From Enoplosus armatus (taxonomy: Eukaryota; Chordata; Actinopteri; Centrarchiformes; Enoplosidae), in contig NC_092193.1 in assembly GCF_043641665.1 (NCBI RefSeq), positions 20,858,784 to 20,922,783 of the forward strand: DNA of 64,000 nt, in the 5' to 3' direction. The notes under the pieces were generated by a model. The model worked only from the letters and a program-made list of their open reading frames with translations, searched no databases and was not told where the DNA came from. A program made the translations under genes and the position numbers. Positions 27,116-40,021 of the stretch are shown here, in pieces (position 1 is the stretch's first letter; each line of letters opens with the position of its first letter).

Positions 27116-28439
27116 CGTTGTGTGCGGGTGTAGAGGGGTCACGGAGGTCGGGGCCACTTGCGAATCGTTTCGCCCATGTCTTTCCTGCTCTTTCTCACCG
27201 CTCTTCTCCTCCCCCTCCTCCCCCTCCTCCCCCTCCCCCTCCGCTCTCCTGCCCCGCGGCGAGATTTCCTCGGCTGCTTCTTTGTTAAAATGACAGGCTC
27301 TAATAGAATAAATAAGGCACCTATTTTTACCTGGCTGCTGGCAGGGCGATCACACTTACACACATACCAGCACGCAACGCCGCGCTGGAGGTTGGTGAAG
27401 AGCTGACACCTGACTCGGCGGGGGGGGAGGGCGCCGAGGTCTGCGGAAGGAGGTCACGGTGATTTAATTGAGAGAGAAAGTGAGGAGGATAGTTTGAGAG
27501 CCTGCGTCAGAGGGGAAGAAACAGAGGGAGATAGAGAGAGACAGATAGGTAGATACAGGAAACAATAGGACGAGATTCAAGTCTGAGGGACACCGTTTGC
27601 TGTCTGTTTACTGCAGACACACCTTTGCTTGGGTCGGGTATTTCCGTCTGTGTACAGTGTTTTCAATTTGATCTGGCATTTAACAGCTAAACAAGCTCCA
27701 TGATGTCACCTTTAGGTGTTTTTTGAAGCACATTCAAATTTTAATTGCTGTTGGAGTGTTTTGACAGAACTCCAAAGCATCTAATTATTCCGAGGCTGTT
27801 TTCGAGCAAACTGGTCTGCGCAAATCTTCCGTGTGACAGTTCACTAAGCGAACGAGAGGAGGAGGAGGAGGAGGAGGAGGAAGGGAAATAAGGCTAATCA
27901 TATTCACATCCGCGCCGTGTATTTCCTCAAGGCGTTTCGAGATGCCTTTCGGTACTATCGCCATTTTAGGAGGGTTTTAAAGAAATCTGAAGGCAGCTCT
28001 TGAAACATTTTTGAGCAGCCCACAAAGTATTTTGATGACACCGGTGAGATTCATCCCCTAAATATAGAAACAGATAATCTGGAGAGATTGGGACGCCATT
28101 GCCTCCATTTTAAGTCCGGTGGCAGGTCCCTGAAGCATATTTTTGTAAAATAAACAGCTTAAAATATTATGTGACGAAAAAACTACAGACAAATGGGTGA
28201 AAATGTGAAGAAAATACCAACATAAAGTGGCTCAGTGACGTCGTGGAGCTCCAGTGCTCCTTGGCAAGCCCGTGCAAAAGGCCGTAGTATGATTCACATC
28301 ATTTTCATACTCATCAAACCCTTCAAAGTCTCCTTGTGCACGATGTGGAAACAGCTTTTTTCTGCTGATAAAACTGTCTGTATAATCCAGCTGTGGATCT
28401 AAAGCAGTTTATTGTACAACAGCACCAAAATGCGATCCA

Positions 28440-28830
28440 TTAAAGCTGCATTCAATGATCATTTGGCCACCTGGGGGCAGTGTGACAACATAAATGCTAA
28501 CAATTTCCTGTAACACACAGACACAGAGCGACATGGCCTTTCATCTGGAGTCACGTCTGGGTCCACGTGATGAATGTAAGGCCAATACTTGCTCTCCTTT
28601 TAGCTCCGTTTTTTAGTCTCAACCAATCAGTACCTAGCTCTTCAGCTGTGACAGTAAAGCCGCCAGCTGAAAACAAAAACCAAAACGCTAAGTGAAAAGA
28701 CACAAAAATGCTCCATCCAGCCGAGGCAAAGTTGGGTGATAATTCTCTCTTTTTACACTACAAATACACATTCGACTCTTTGTCTGTACAAAAATCCGAA
28801 CATCAATGCAGCCGCATCAGTGAATATTAC
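28440..28830 (+). repeat. Probable dispersed DNA-transposon-type repeat
   Basis: AAAGCTGCATTCAATGATCA, TTGGCCACCTGGGGGCAGTG, CTCTCCTTTTAGCTCCGTTT, GTAAAGCCGCCAGCTGAAAA and CAAATACACATTCGACTCTT resemble consecutive phrases of a recurrent fish repeat. Boundaries and class are uncertain, and no terminal repeats were identified. Confidence 0.4.
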
Positions 28831-31800
28831 AGCATTCGTCTCCATAACCACTTACATAATGCGACCATATTGTAGTAACTGAATTTCCACGTGGTAACTA
28901 AAGCTGCTTCTAACAGCCTTTAAAAAGGTCTTTAACTTTCCAATCAAATGCATTTCCTTGATGTAATAACCCGTTGCAACGTGAACGGAGCAGCAGTGGC
29001 TTTCTGGCTATTTGTGTCTGATCTCTGGCGTGGTAATTGAGGTCATGTGTCTGACAATAGGAAACTCACATCACAAGCTAGTGCAGCGAAGAAAGTGCTA
29101 TTAATCACCCAGACAAGGCATCATGGCCAAACACACACACACACACTCTGACTGACCACGGTTAATCAGCTATGGCCACAATGATAGTCTGGCATTGTGT
29201 GAGTGTGTGTGTGTGAGAGTGTCTCTGTGTGTTGTTTTGAAGTTCCTGGGTCATTAGGGAACAACTGGTGTAAGTCTTCAATTAACTTTACAGACCGAGG
29301 CGCACTATGTGCTTCTTTCACCCGCTGAGCTCCGGTCTGCTGAGCTATAATTCACAGCGGATCCACAATTGCCACAAAATATCACAGTCCCAGAGACGCT
29401 TTTTATTGATTTTGTATTAAAATGAAAAACCCACGCTGGAGGAGTGGTTGTTTTAGGTAAAAGTGCAATTTTCTATTTATGAGAATTCACAAAAACCCCC
29501 ACCCCAAGCAGCCCACACAGTATTTGATTATGTGAATGAGATTTTCCTCATAAGTATGGAATCACATCAACCAGATATCTGAAATTCATACAGATGAAGT
29601 GCTTTGAGCTGCTACAGCGACACAAATGAGGTGAATGCAACAAACTCCTTTTTTTTCTGCAACAGGAGACCATCGTTCCTCTGCCGATGCAGTCCAAAGC
29701 CTCCTGTGAAGCGCCGGGAAAACATACAGTATCCATCTTTTCCCTTTAATTCTGATTCCATTTGATGTGATTATTAACCATATACATACATGAGCCTTAA
29801 ACCCGCTGGCAGCAGCTGTGCCCCAGGCAACTAAGATGCAGAAAATGATCAGCACGGCTTCTCACTGAATATGGAGGGAGGCTGCAGTCGGGCACATCTT
29901 GTATGTGGAGCAAAGGGCGAGGACATGGATCATCAAACTCTCCTGTGAGCTCATTACTCCCTCCAAAAAGGCCAGGACGTTTCCAAGAAGCCAGGACGAG
30001 ATTAAGAAAGATGACTCTGATTTCAAGTTGCTGCCGATGGAATCCGTTCTTTTTCTTCCTAGGAACCGATGGTCCTGGGCCAGGTTGAAACAGTTACTGA
30101 CGACTTAGATTGAATCATTTGAGATCCTCACAGCCCAACGCAATCAACGTGCTCCCTGTCCGTCAGGCAAAACTGACTCCGGATAGATTTCGCACCAGTT
30201 CAGACAATCCGATTTTCAGTCCCACGTGAACCAAATTCAATGTTGTTATTGTTGCTTCAACATGGGGACTGATAACAACAGGAATGCAGGCTGAGAACAA
30301 TATGACCCCCTGTTACATCCAAAGCCTGGTCTATGGCAAAGTGAAAAGTAAACATTTGCTATTATAATAACTGTGAACAGTAGCAGTGCTGTGTTGTTGC
30401 ATTATATGAATCCAAGAGTGCAAAAAGTAATAATATCTGAGTATACAGCAAGACACATTATTGTTCATTTGTGAGGGGAACATATTTTACAGGTCCATAG
30501 TTTTCTAATAAAAACTATGTAATTTGGTACTAATTAAAGGGAAAACCTCTGAGCATTTATTGAGGTTTAGTTAGCTGATGTTGAGTTTACGAGCAGTTGT
30601 TGAATTCCAGAGGAACCTGCTTTAAACAACTGATCCCCTTCAATCCAAGTAAACATTCATTCATTCTTCATTTATTCATTTATTATTGGAAACTTGATTT
30701 TCAGAATATGCTGAATTATATGCTTGGCTATGCATACATCGTTGCATGTTCACTTGACCTGAGCTAAAAACAGGTTACGCTTGCAATTAACTGTAATTAA
30801 TCAACTGGAAGAGAACCAACTGAACACCATATCTATTTTCTCTAACATTAGTAACAAATTACAAATTCATTTCCTGAAAACCTTCCCAAAAAGGACAGAC
30901 ACTGACTTTACACATCTTCTCCTTTCCAGGAAATCATATGAAACTACAGGACATGTGAAAATAAGGTGTTACTGGACATTGATCTTCATTTTATTCAAGT
31001 ACAAATCTGCTACAGATGTCCCAATAATATGAATAGTGTGAGCTGTTATTTATTGCATAAGCACTGAACTCACTATAATACGTTTAAATGTTCTTCCTTT
31101 TGTCATAAAGGGAAATTCACGTTAAAGGCTACATCAGAAACGGATACAATTGTAACCGTAACACCGGTGGTTTCAGCAAATTTGCAGTCTCCTGTATTGA
31201 TACATTGATACATTACACACTGTTCCACCATATTGCAGGAGTACAAATATGGCTTACGTCTAATAACCACAGAAAAAGTGTATATATATATATATACACA
31301 CACACTTGTATAAGTAAACTTGTATAAAATCTCGAGGACTGCAGAAAAGTTGTGTTGGAAGTGCAGATTCACTGACACCAATTCAAACAAAAAACTTCAA
31401 GCATGATTTTTTGGGGAAAAACACTTAAAGCCACAGTTCAGAAAGAAGACGCTGAAAAGAAGGAGCGTGGCATTTCATTTTGATCGCGTTGAATCGTTTA
31501 GCAGCGTCTGCAATCGGCGTGTCGGAGGCGGCTGAAAATGAAGAGTAATGCACTTTTTCACGAGGGTGGGAAAACTCCGTCGTCTAATGCCATCTGTCAG
31601 CACAGAGGTAACTGGGAGTGAGCGCTGCGGCGCAGCAGGGGTGTCCTTGGACAAAGTAAGGGAAGGGAAGAAAAGTGGCCGAGGCAAACAAAAGGAAGCG
31701 ACGGCGGACAGTTCGGAGCCGTTGAGGTGAAACGACTGGGGGAGAGGGGCTATTACTTATCTCTGCCGCGACTTACTGAGAAAACGAGTGCAGGTGACAA

Positions 31801-32947
31801 AAAGATGGATGGCTGACATATGCTGGCATTTCCAGTAATAAAACAAAAAGCAAAAAAAGACACTGCTTCTTTGATTGTTCATTTAAGTACAAGTGCTTCA
31901 AGTGCTTCTGGAGAGTGCTTGTGCAGTTCGCTGTAATTGCTTGAGAACAATGCTGATTGTAGTGCAAAGCCGCACTATGAGCTACACAACACACACTCTC
32001 CTTCAAGGCAAAAGCATCGTGGCATTGCGCTGTTTGTAGTGCGCCACACACATGTTGTGCAGACAACACGCCAACGTGATTTGATCTGTCTAATGAAATA
32101 ACTGAGGGAAGCATGAAGCTGCGTTTTGCATGGATGAATCCAACTGCAATTAGATTTAACGGAGCCGCTGCTACACGCGAATGTCTACAGGAACTTCATT
32201 CGACAAAAGAGGCCAAAGTTCATGAACTTCACGTGAACTTTGACTAAACCAGCGGCTCCCAACAGGAGTGCCGCGTCAGCACAGTTTCCACTGGGAAAAA
32301 TTAATAATAGTAATAATTACGCTGACATTTGAAATATGTATGAAATATAAACATTTGACCAACAACATACTAAACTTTTTTCCTGGTTTACTTTCAGTGA
32401 AATATTTAACATATCCAAGTTTAGATACTATACTTAACATTCCGTTCATTCATCTTACATCTGTTTTGTCAGGTCAATAAAATAAATTCTCATAGACCAT
32501 TACGCTGTTAATTCTCGCTCAAAATGTTGTGCGCGTGGTCTGAAATGTACAGGCGCATTTCAGCCAATACTGAAATGTACTGAGTTTAAATGCCGAGCCC
32601 TCGTAATGAGAAGTGCTGCTAAAACCCATAAAAGATCTACCAAAAACAATCTACAAGAGGTACTTCCATTAAGAGTGCAGGGGAAGAAAATAAATCTAAT
32701 GGTTGGAACAAGGTCCTCAAGAGCATTTCTGAAAGAGTGCCACCCTGGGAGCCCATTACATTTCTCTACAACAGTGTACAACCCCCCCCCCCCCCCCCAA
32801 AAAAAAGGGAACAAGAGAAGAGCTTTGTTAAAAGAGGTCCCATGCGAGGTTTAAGTATTTCTCCTGGCAAGCATTTACTCTGCAGCTGAAGTATGATCAA
32901 GCGTCCTGCCAATTCTAAATTTGTAACATAATAATCCAGTCCATCCC

Positions 32948-32948
<1 letters not shown>

Positions 32949-32984
<36 letters not shown>
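32949..32984. repeat. (AC)n microsatellite
   Basis: About 18 units, lying 240 bases beyond the donor of the downstream astrotactin exon. A C17 then A9 run is at 32782-32807. Confidence 0.95.
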
Positions 32985-32986
<2 letters not shown>

Positions 32987-33222
32987 AGCATTACCAGCCT
33001 CAATGTATTTTGTGTGGGGGTGACAGATTATGCATCTGTACAATCAGTGAATATATAAATAACTGCAGGAATTAAACTGTGTTCCTCACACATCCTACAC
33101 AGTCACAGACACATGTTCACCTTAGCTTTGATGCCGAGGCCAATCATTACTGTGAATGTTTTCATTTAGAAATATAATTCTTTGACAAATGCCCTCACTA
33201 TGTGTGCGCGTGTGAGTCCTAC

Positions 33223-33411
33223 CTTTGCTAATGTCCTGGTACTCCAGCCACAGCTGTCTCTGGACCTGTTTGTTGGGGTACCAGATGGTGCAGGACTCTT
33301 GGAAGCCGTACACCGCCTCCTGCACGTAGTGGTTCCCAAACTCCCTGAGGATGGAGACGAAGTCGCTCCGCTGCGTCGCCCCGTCCAGAGAATGGATGGC
33401 CGAGCTGAAGG
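33223..33411 (-). CDS. astn1/astn2: Astrotactin internal exon with MACPF signature
   Basis: This is a 189-base internal exon on the minus strand. Its acceptor has a strong pyrimidine tract (TTCTCCCCAG) and its donor is AAAG|GTAGGA. The split first codon completes as Ala with the G ending the upstream exon. The frame then reads [34 protein letters not shown], and [21 protein letters not shown]. The FGNHY...YG element matches the signature of MACPF (membrane-attack-complex/perforin) domains. The 'WYPNKQVQR' and 'LEYQDISK' blocks are diagnostic of astrotactins as I know the family. The exon is phase 1 at both ends and a multiple of three. The next exon, expected to start with the base completing a Gly codon, is not in the remaining 33 kb. 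The GC-rich third positions contrast with the AT-rich intron around it. A plus-strand open frame over the same bases (33182-33538) is a shadow. Confidence 0.93.
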
Positions 33412-33680
33412 CTGGGGAGAAGAGGGAACAAAAATCCCAAAAAAACAAACAAAAAAACAAAACAACTCAGGTGAATGCTCTCAGTTAAAACAAAAACCAG
33501 AACATAAAGGGGAGTTTGGCGTTAAAGGGAAAATATAGGTATCTTGTTTGCTCAGTTCACTCGGAAAAAATGCATCTTTTCAAGAGGCAAGGTTTTTTTT
33601 TTATTTGTCCTCCCCGTAAGGCACACAAAGCTGTAGAGTCTCATAGGCTTTGCATGGATAACAGACAAATGCAGAAGCTA

Positions 33681-33681
33681 C

Positions 33682-33712
<31 letters not shown>

Positions 33713-33806
33713 TTCCTGACTGTGCACATCTCCCAATGTATGCATGCTGTTAAACAAAAAAATAAAATAAAAAAATATATATATATATATATACAGTATA
33801 TATATA
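33681..33806. repeat. Two (TA)n microsatellites
   Basis: TA runs at 33681-33712 and 33774-33806, about 300-400 bases inside the intron between the two exons. Confidence 0.9.
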
Positions 33807-33989
33807 CTATGCCACAGCTGTAATGCAATCTACATGGCTTTTGGCTTTTATATGATCACTCTAAATTCACAGAAATACCATGAAGGCATTCAGACTCGTG
33901 CATATTCTCACCTTCAGTTTCTTACATGTGAGTAAAAATACATAAAAACATCTTTTCCTCCCGGTGTGTCAGACAAGAGTATATACAGT

Positions 33990-34610
33990 GCTAGCTAGTT
34001 TGGTGTGTTAGCAAGTACAGCTGAGGCTGATGGGAATGACATTAGTTTTGTTGTTATTTGGCTGATGTTTAGGTATAACCTGATAGCCAGGTATGTGTAC
34101 CTTCTTCACTATCTTAGTTTCAAATGTTAGCTATAGTTTAGCAAATTAGCAATTATCATTTTGCAGGTATTTGGTAATAAATGAAAGTGCTGGACAAATT
34201 GAATTTGACCTGATGATGGCGCTGGATACAAAATTAGAGCATCCTCAAAGTTATCACAGTTCGTCCTGAGAGGAGCATCAATGTGAGTACCAAATTGCAT
34301 GGCAATCCATCCAATAGCTGTCGAGACATTTCTCTCAAAACCCCAAAATGTCAAACTCACTGTGACGCTGGAGGAAACATGAAAGGATCACCAAAGTCAC
34401 TAGGATACATTGTTTGGGAACCAAATTCATTTTGTTACAATCCGTCTGGCAGATGTTGAAATATATACACTGGATAGGGGAACAACTTTGACCTGCTGGT
34501 GGCGCTACAGGAACAGTCAGGGGATGACCCAAAATCAGTAAGATTCATCCTCTGGGCACCATAAATCAATACCAAATTCATAACTATCGGCCAATGACAG
34601 ACAAGTGTTT
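33990..34610 (+). repeat. Dispersed fish repeat, copy 2
   Basis: This is the longest of three copies in the window. It includes ACAGCTGAGGCTGATGGGAA, TTTTGCAGGTATTTGGTAAT, TTTGACCTGATGATGGCGCT, GGCAATCCATCCAATAGCTG and TTTGACCTGCTGGTGGCGCT. The last two kinds of phrase show an internal duplication of about 150 bases that is typical of the family. It lies within the short astrotactin intron, antisense to the gene. Confidence 0.7.
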
Positions 34611-37600
34611 GTGATGATGAAATGAAGCTTAACTACTGTCCGTCATGTTTTTGATTATGACAAAGTGTTAATCATTAAAATAGTTACTAGAATAATCAAA
34701 TTGTGTCTGATGCCGTCCTTGATTTCTGGCTGCAGCACACTGTTCCAGGGCACATGTGCCCAGTCGATAAAGATTCCAATTATCCCTTCTAATCCAGGAT
34801 TTATTAACTGCAAATAGGTATTTGAAATGATTGGGTGAAGTGGCAGTTTTCTGTCAGACGTCTGGCACCAAGTGTCTTAAACGGGTTTAGTGGACATCTG
34901 AGACCGCTGCTTACTATTCATGAACCCTTTCAACCAAAGAGTGCTGATTATCCACAGTGTCCACGTGTTGACATGAACTAGCACAAGGCCCACATGAACC
35001 AAAAAGATTTTTTTAAAAAATGGAATATTCTGACCACACTGGTACACAGTGAAATCCTCACGATGTTAAAACTATGTAACTATGTATCTGCCACGAGTGT
35101 TGCGTGTATAGTAGCTGAGATCAGGTGCCAACACAACTCTGAGGCTGCTTCATGATACCTGATGAAGGATCAGAGTCAGAATGCCTGACCAAGACAACAT
35201 TTGGTGTGAAAGAATAAATAATGCAGCATGGAACACTCTTCTATAAGCTTCCAGTATCCACAGTTTCAAACAGCATGAGAGAATTTCCATCTTTACAATT
35301 TGCCTTTTCTTTTTCCTTACTACACCATCAGTTTGTCTTTTACTCAGAGAAGTGCACGGTATGTTTGACCTCTGTCACAGCTTAAGTGTCAGCTAATAAT
35401 GGCCACAGTTTGTGGGCCCTGATTGTGGTTATTATAATGACAATATTACATGCTAAAATATAGCAATAAAAGTAGCACAAAGTAGAGTCATCAAATCAGT
35501 GAACAGACTCAATAATGTCTAAAGTCAGCTAACATTCGCTGGCATTAGTTACCATAAGCCGGGCACGGGTGTGTCTTTATTGCGCATTGTGACAATGTGG
35601 GACACGATGACGGGGTGTCCACCATTTGTCCCATGTGCACCTTTATCTAGTTTTCGAACTGTGCTTGTCAGTTGCTAGTTTAGCCAAAACACCATCTTAA
35701 TCTCTAGCAGTGCGAACGCTTACGCTTCAGTTGTCTCAGAGTTCGCTTCCTTTGCTGTACCTCACCGTTCTCACCATGCTCTCTCAGGAGATAAAATGCT
35801 CTTGCTGACACCCCCAATGATGCCATGGGTTGAGCCATGTATGGATGGGATTGTATTGGGTTGAATACGTTATGTTGATTAGTCGTTTTTTTTTTTTGTA
35901 ATGGCTATGAAAGTGTTCTGCCTTCAACTACTGCCATTTCTATTACATTTTTGCTGTTAAAAAGTCAAAACGTTCAACAACCTGCCGAGGTTTTATCAGC
36001 GAAAACGGGTAAGACACGCCACTTGAGTCGCATGCGGCTTCATTTCTGACTGGATATGACAGCACCGTCGTCTGTTGCATTGCAGGGAGACGTCAGGACG
36101 ACTCAAAGGTTAAAGATTAGTGTTTCCCTCTTTATTTAGACCAGGATAAGTGGCAGTAAAAACCTCAGGGTTAAAGATTCTTTTTATAGCTAATTTAGAC
36201 AGCGAATCTCCCTGCGGGACTTTGTGTCCTCGGAGAGACCAAAGCCGAAATGACAGGTTTTTACCCACAATGGAGGGATAAAAAGGACTTCTACAAACCA
36301 GTGTAGATAACTCTGTCAAGAAGACTGTGGACTCTTAAGCGTAAAGTAACAGTGACTTAATTGAAAACAAGCAAACAACATGTCCCCACTAATTTGGGTG
36401 AATTCGCTGACCGAACCAGCAGCCGCGAGAGAGCACGTTTGATATGATACATTGCCCACACTATAACAAAATGGCCATGTGCTCGCTGGGATTATCTCTC
36501 GGCAAACATTGGAAAGCAAACGTGCAATAGCAATTTGTCATTATCATATCCAGGAGAAGCAGTATTAATATCTCAGCACTCATGCGCCGCTCGCTCTTAC
36601 TTCTCCTCTAAAATTAAATTAGGGGGCCACTGAAGTGAGAGACAGAGAGCGCAGTGAGGATGAGCGATGGGGGCTTTGCTATCAGATGTAGAAATCAGTG
36701 GCCTCACCCCTCCGGTGGCTGTTGAAATATGATGAGCTAAAGTGGGAAATGGGAGTAAAAAAAAAGAAAAAAAAAAAAAAAAAAGACGGAGGCTGCCGAG
36801 TCGCTTCTGAGTGAAGGGGGGGTGGGGGGTGGGGGGAAACTGTATCCTCAGCAGCCACTTTCAAACCACAGCAGCACCATTGGAAATGCATTAGAGGTGT
36901 CATGGCTGTATTTACAGTAGGGTGGCTGCACTTATCAGAATGGAGACTATTATGAGGGATTTATGAATAATGCATGCACTAAAAAAAAAAAAGAAAACAC
37001 GACAAAAATCCAAATTATGAAGTGACACTCTCCTTCCAGCCAGGCAGAATGATTGAATGCAATCTTCTTCTTTTTTTTTACTTTACACTGAAACACTGCT
37101 AACAGGACGACCCAAGTTACCCGGTGAGGCAAATAGAAAGAAAAGAAAAGGCAGATATATTTTCATAGAATAACACATTTAGTTCTGAGAAACCCGTCAG
37201 GAAGTATTCTGTATAATCCCCGACGTGTCAGCAGCCAGGAGCAGCTTTCAGAAGAAGTATTGCTTGACTAAATACCTATCCACAGTTATCTTATTCTGTG
37301 AAGTTCCCATGGCAGGCACTGTCAGAATGCCTTGGTCTTGCTATGGATACAAAGCTTTGCGATATATATATACGACAAGGCTATCAGAGAGACAGGGAAA
37401 AAGACAAGGGAAATTAAAGGAAACACATATTCCTGCATGCTGACCTCGTTTCTATCTCTCATCAACGTATCCACCTACATCTGTCTCAATATCCGTCATC
37501 GTATTTGCACGTGACACATAATATCGAACCAAGCGGCTCCGGTGCGTTCAGCCACTGCTTTGATTTGACAATGGTGGTGACAATGTGGGAGAATGAAGGG

Positions 37601-39589
37601 AGAAAAAAAAAATATCTTTAAGTAAGCTCATACTGTGTCTAGTCTTCTGTTTAATTGTACGCTGCATGCCTGTTGCCTGAATCGCTGGTGTCACAATAGG
37701 CCAATTCTACCGTCTATAATAAATGAAGTGTGTATACGGGCTTGGAAGAGTGACATAAACCAGCAGTGTTGGTTCAGTGTATAGTGTGTATTATAAAAAA
37801 AAGAACAAACAAAAGTCGAGAAAGTCTGTTTCTTTGCAATATCTCTTTTTCACTCCTTGTGTCATAAGCTAAATGTTTTTTGTTTGTTTGTTTGTTGGTA
37901 CAACACCAAATGGAAAATGAAATATAAAACATCAGAGCAAAACGATGGTTAAAAGCACAAGTTAAAAACACAAGGAAATAATCATGTTGTAAGAAGATGT
38001 GCTGCCAGAGCCACGTGGTTTCTTTTGAGGAGGAAACATCACATTTAGGGGGGAAATGACCGTAGACAAGACAGTCATGCAATCATCTGTGACATCTGTC
38101 CCAAAGCAAGAATCTAAACAAACAAAATGGGGCATTTAAAGTTCTTGAAAATGCAGGTCGAGGCTGATGACGGTTTCTGGTTTGGTAGTTAGTAGCGAGT
38201 GGTGTAAGTAGGCTGAAATAATAACTCCAAACAGAAGAGAAATAGGAGGGGGAAAAAAAAACTGTCACTGTTAATGTAAATTTTGTCAATATTGTAGGCC
38301 GTGTAGTCGCCCAAGCTATATTGCAGTAATGTATGACACTGAGTAAGATAAAAATCTTGTATAGCCAACTCTTCCTGTTTTAGATGAAATCGCCGTTTCC
38401 ACTTCAACTTGTTCTCATTGTCCAAGGAATCATGCTGTGTTTGGGCTCCAAAAGCCCAAATTTATAAAGCAGCGGCGGGGGTGGGGGTGGGGGGGTCCTG
38501 TACATACTGCACATGCATTACCCACCCCGCTTAATCTGTTTTCACGTATTTATCGCTGGAAGTACATGAAGGCGGCCGGAAACTTCATTTTGGAAATGTT
38601 ATTTTTGTGGCATTGTATTGAAACTGTATCGCGCTGTTCAAGATGCTGAAGTCAAAACAAATAAAAAATGATATATAATATAAATATCCACAGAGCAATG
38701 CTCCGTCGACACGTCCCATCAGCCTTTAATCGTCACTCATCACACTCTGACGTTCCCGCGGCCGCCCCTTGCTGCCATTATACAATCTATAAATCTGGTT
38801 GCATTTCATACTAAGAAAAGAGAACATCCATTCCCTCAGGCACTGGCTGTAACGGCTACGTGTTTTCATTTGCTCTGTGGGGCAGTAACCTAACTTTAGC
38901 ACCCGATTATGAGGCTCTGGGTTTGGATGCTCCCTGGAAAGGCGGCCTTTTTTTTTTTTTATGTGAACTGCTGAAAACCTTTGCTATCCAGAGCAGCTCC
39001 TCTGTTGCTGCTGAGAGAAAATCACATTTGTGTGGCTTTATGTCCATTTTCTTTGGATACATCCGTCTTCATAAGCACCCCAGGACACACTGCGTTGCGC
39101 CTCTGGATCTATTGGATATTCAAAGTTATTATTGGCTATTATCCAATGGACAGAGGAGTTGAGGTTATAGGTATATATAGTGGGAGCTGTGTCTTACAGC
39201 TCTGCGTCCCTCGCCTTCGGTTGTGCTTGTTGAGCAGCTGTTTGGTTTGTGCCCTTTTGAAGTGACATTTTGCTAATTTGTGATTAGAGGAGAACTTGAC
39301 CCTCACCCATTTATTGCCTTTTTAGAGGTTCTCTCCACGCGGAACAGCACCGCCACAATCAGCCCATAATTGACTGTTTCAACAAGGGTTTAATTTGATA
39401 TAATGGACCCAACTTGAACCTTTTAGCGCCACATTACAAAATTGCCAGCAATGCTCCCCGTGGAGACGGTCTTTATATGTTCATGAACTTTATTACAGCA
39501 AAACGGCTGCTGCTGCTGCTGCTGATGAGAACAGATAGAGAAATCTCAAAACAGCTTCAATAACTTTGGCATTGAAAGGCGAGCAGCGG

Positions 39590-39790
39590 TGTCACTCCAG
39601 TGTCTTTAAGCGCAAGATAAGAACACTTGCCAGCCTAATCAAAAGATGACAGTCTTTTGCCTGTTAATCACGCAGCTGATCAAAAATGAAAAATTAAACA
39701 AAGTGCCCAAGCTGTTATGATGAGCTGCTAACCTTGATGTGTCATATTAATTACTGTGCGATAAATAACTGATAGCTGACGGTGTTGTTG
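39590..39790. other. ATTA-rich block beside the upstream exon
   Basis: Unique sequence with CTGTTAATCACGCAGCTGAT, AAAATTAAAC and CATATTAATTACTG lies 130-330 bases beyond the donor of the upstream exon. It could be a splicing or transcriptional enhancer. This is inferred from composition only. Confidence 0.2.
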
Positions 39791-39916
39791 TTCTCCGCCG
39801 AGAGCGTGAGAGTTTATGCCACAGAGACCCGAGCACGGTCTCCTCCGGCATAAATAAACAATCAGTATTAACAAATAATATATATAATTAATTGCCAGGA
39901 GCGCAGAGTGATTTAC

Positions 39917-40021
39917 CTTGAGAAAGGACCCACTGATTGAGTTTGACGTGGTACAGCACAGAGCGAAGACTCCAGTGCTGAACGAGGGGGTAGCCAGACA
40001 CCTCGCTGTAGTTCACCATAC
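39917..40021 (-). CDS. astn1/astn2: Astrotactin internal exon (upstream of the two)
   Basis: This is a 105-base internal exon on the minus strand. It is preceded by the acceptor TTGTTGCAG and followed by the donor CAAG|GTAAAT. After a split codon it reads [18 protein letters not shown], then [16 protein letters not shown], with no stop. I recognise this as the stretch of vertebrate astrotactins just before the conserved 'SLDGAT' segment. Astrotactins are neuronal membrane proteins of glial-guided migration and of adhesion-protein trafficking; their extracellular or lumenal part holds EGF-like, MACPF and fibronectin III modules. The exon starts at the second base of a codon and ends after the first base of the next, so it is flanked by phase 1 introns and joins in frame to the exon at 33411-33223. 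An open frame on the opposite strand is a shadow. Which paralogue (astn1 or astn2) is not resolved. Confidence 0.9.

Larger units (their letters stand above)
1..33222 (-). other. Astrotactin downstream intron, incomplete
   Basis: The sequence after the GTAGGA donor at 33222 runs to the window edge without a recognisable further astrotactin exon, so this intron is probably longer than 33 kb. Separate entries cover the inverted repeats, SINE, microsatellite cluster and repeat copies. In 1-4350, 4720-9730, 9910-11880, 14960-22340, 24290-28430 and 28840-32940 I see only unique AT-rich sequence, homopolymers and short chance open frames. Long A or T runs lie near 1792-1810, 6027-6041, 7913-7929, 11268-11288, 15200-15220 and 17711-17731. 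CTCC- or GGA-rich stretches lie near 25400-25440, 27205-27240 and 27852-27880. Confidence 0.75.
33412..39916 (-). other. Astrotactin intron between the two exons
   Basis: This 6.5 kb phase 1 intron has a GTAAAT donor at its 39916 end and a CCCCAG acceptor at its 33412 end. It holds two AT microsatellites (33681-33712 and 33774-33806), a copy of a dispersed fish repeat (about 33990-34610), and A-rich runs at 36757-36784. It also has G-rich low-complexity sequence near 36818-36837 and 38475-38493, a (CTG)6 run near 39506-39526, and an ATTA-rich block at 39590-39790 next to the upstream exon. I see no gene in 34620-39580. The short open frames there lack family resemblance. Confidence 0.85.

Noticed and set aside
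33182..33538. Plus-strand open frame of 118 codons over the astrotactin exon
   Set aside because: It is the antisense shadow of the GC-rich exon. The minus-strand frame has the family match and the splice sites.
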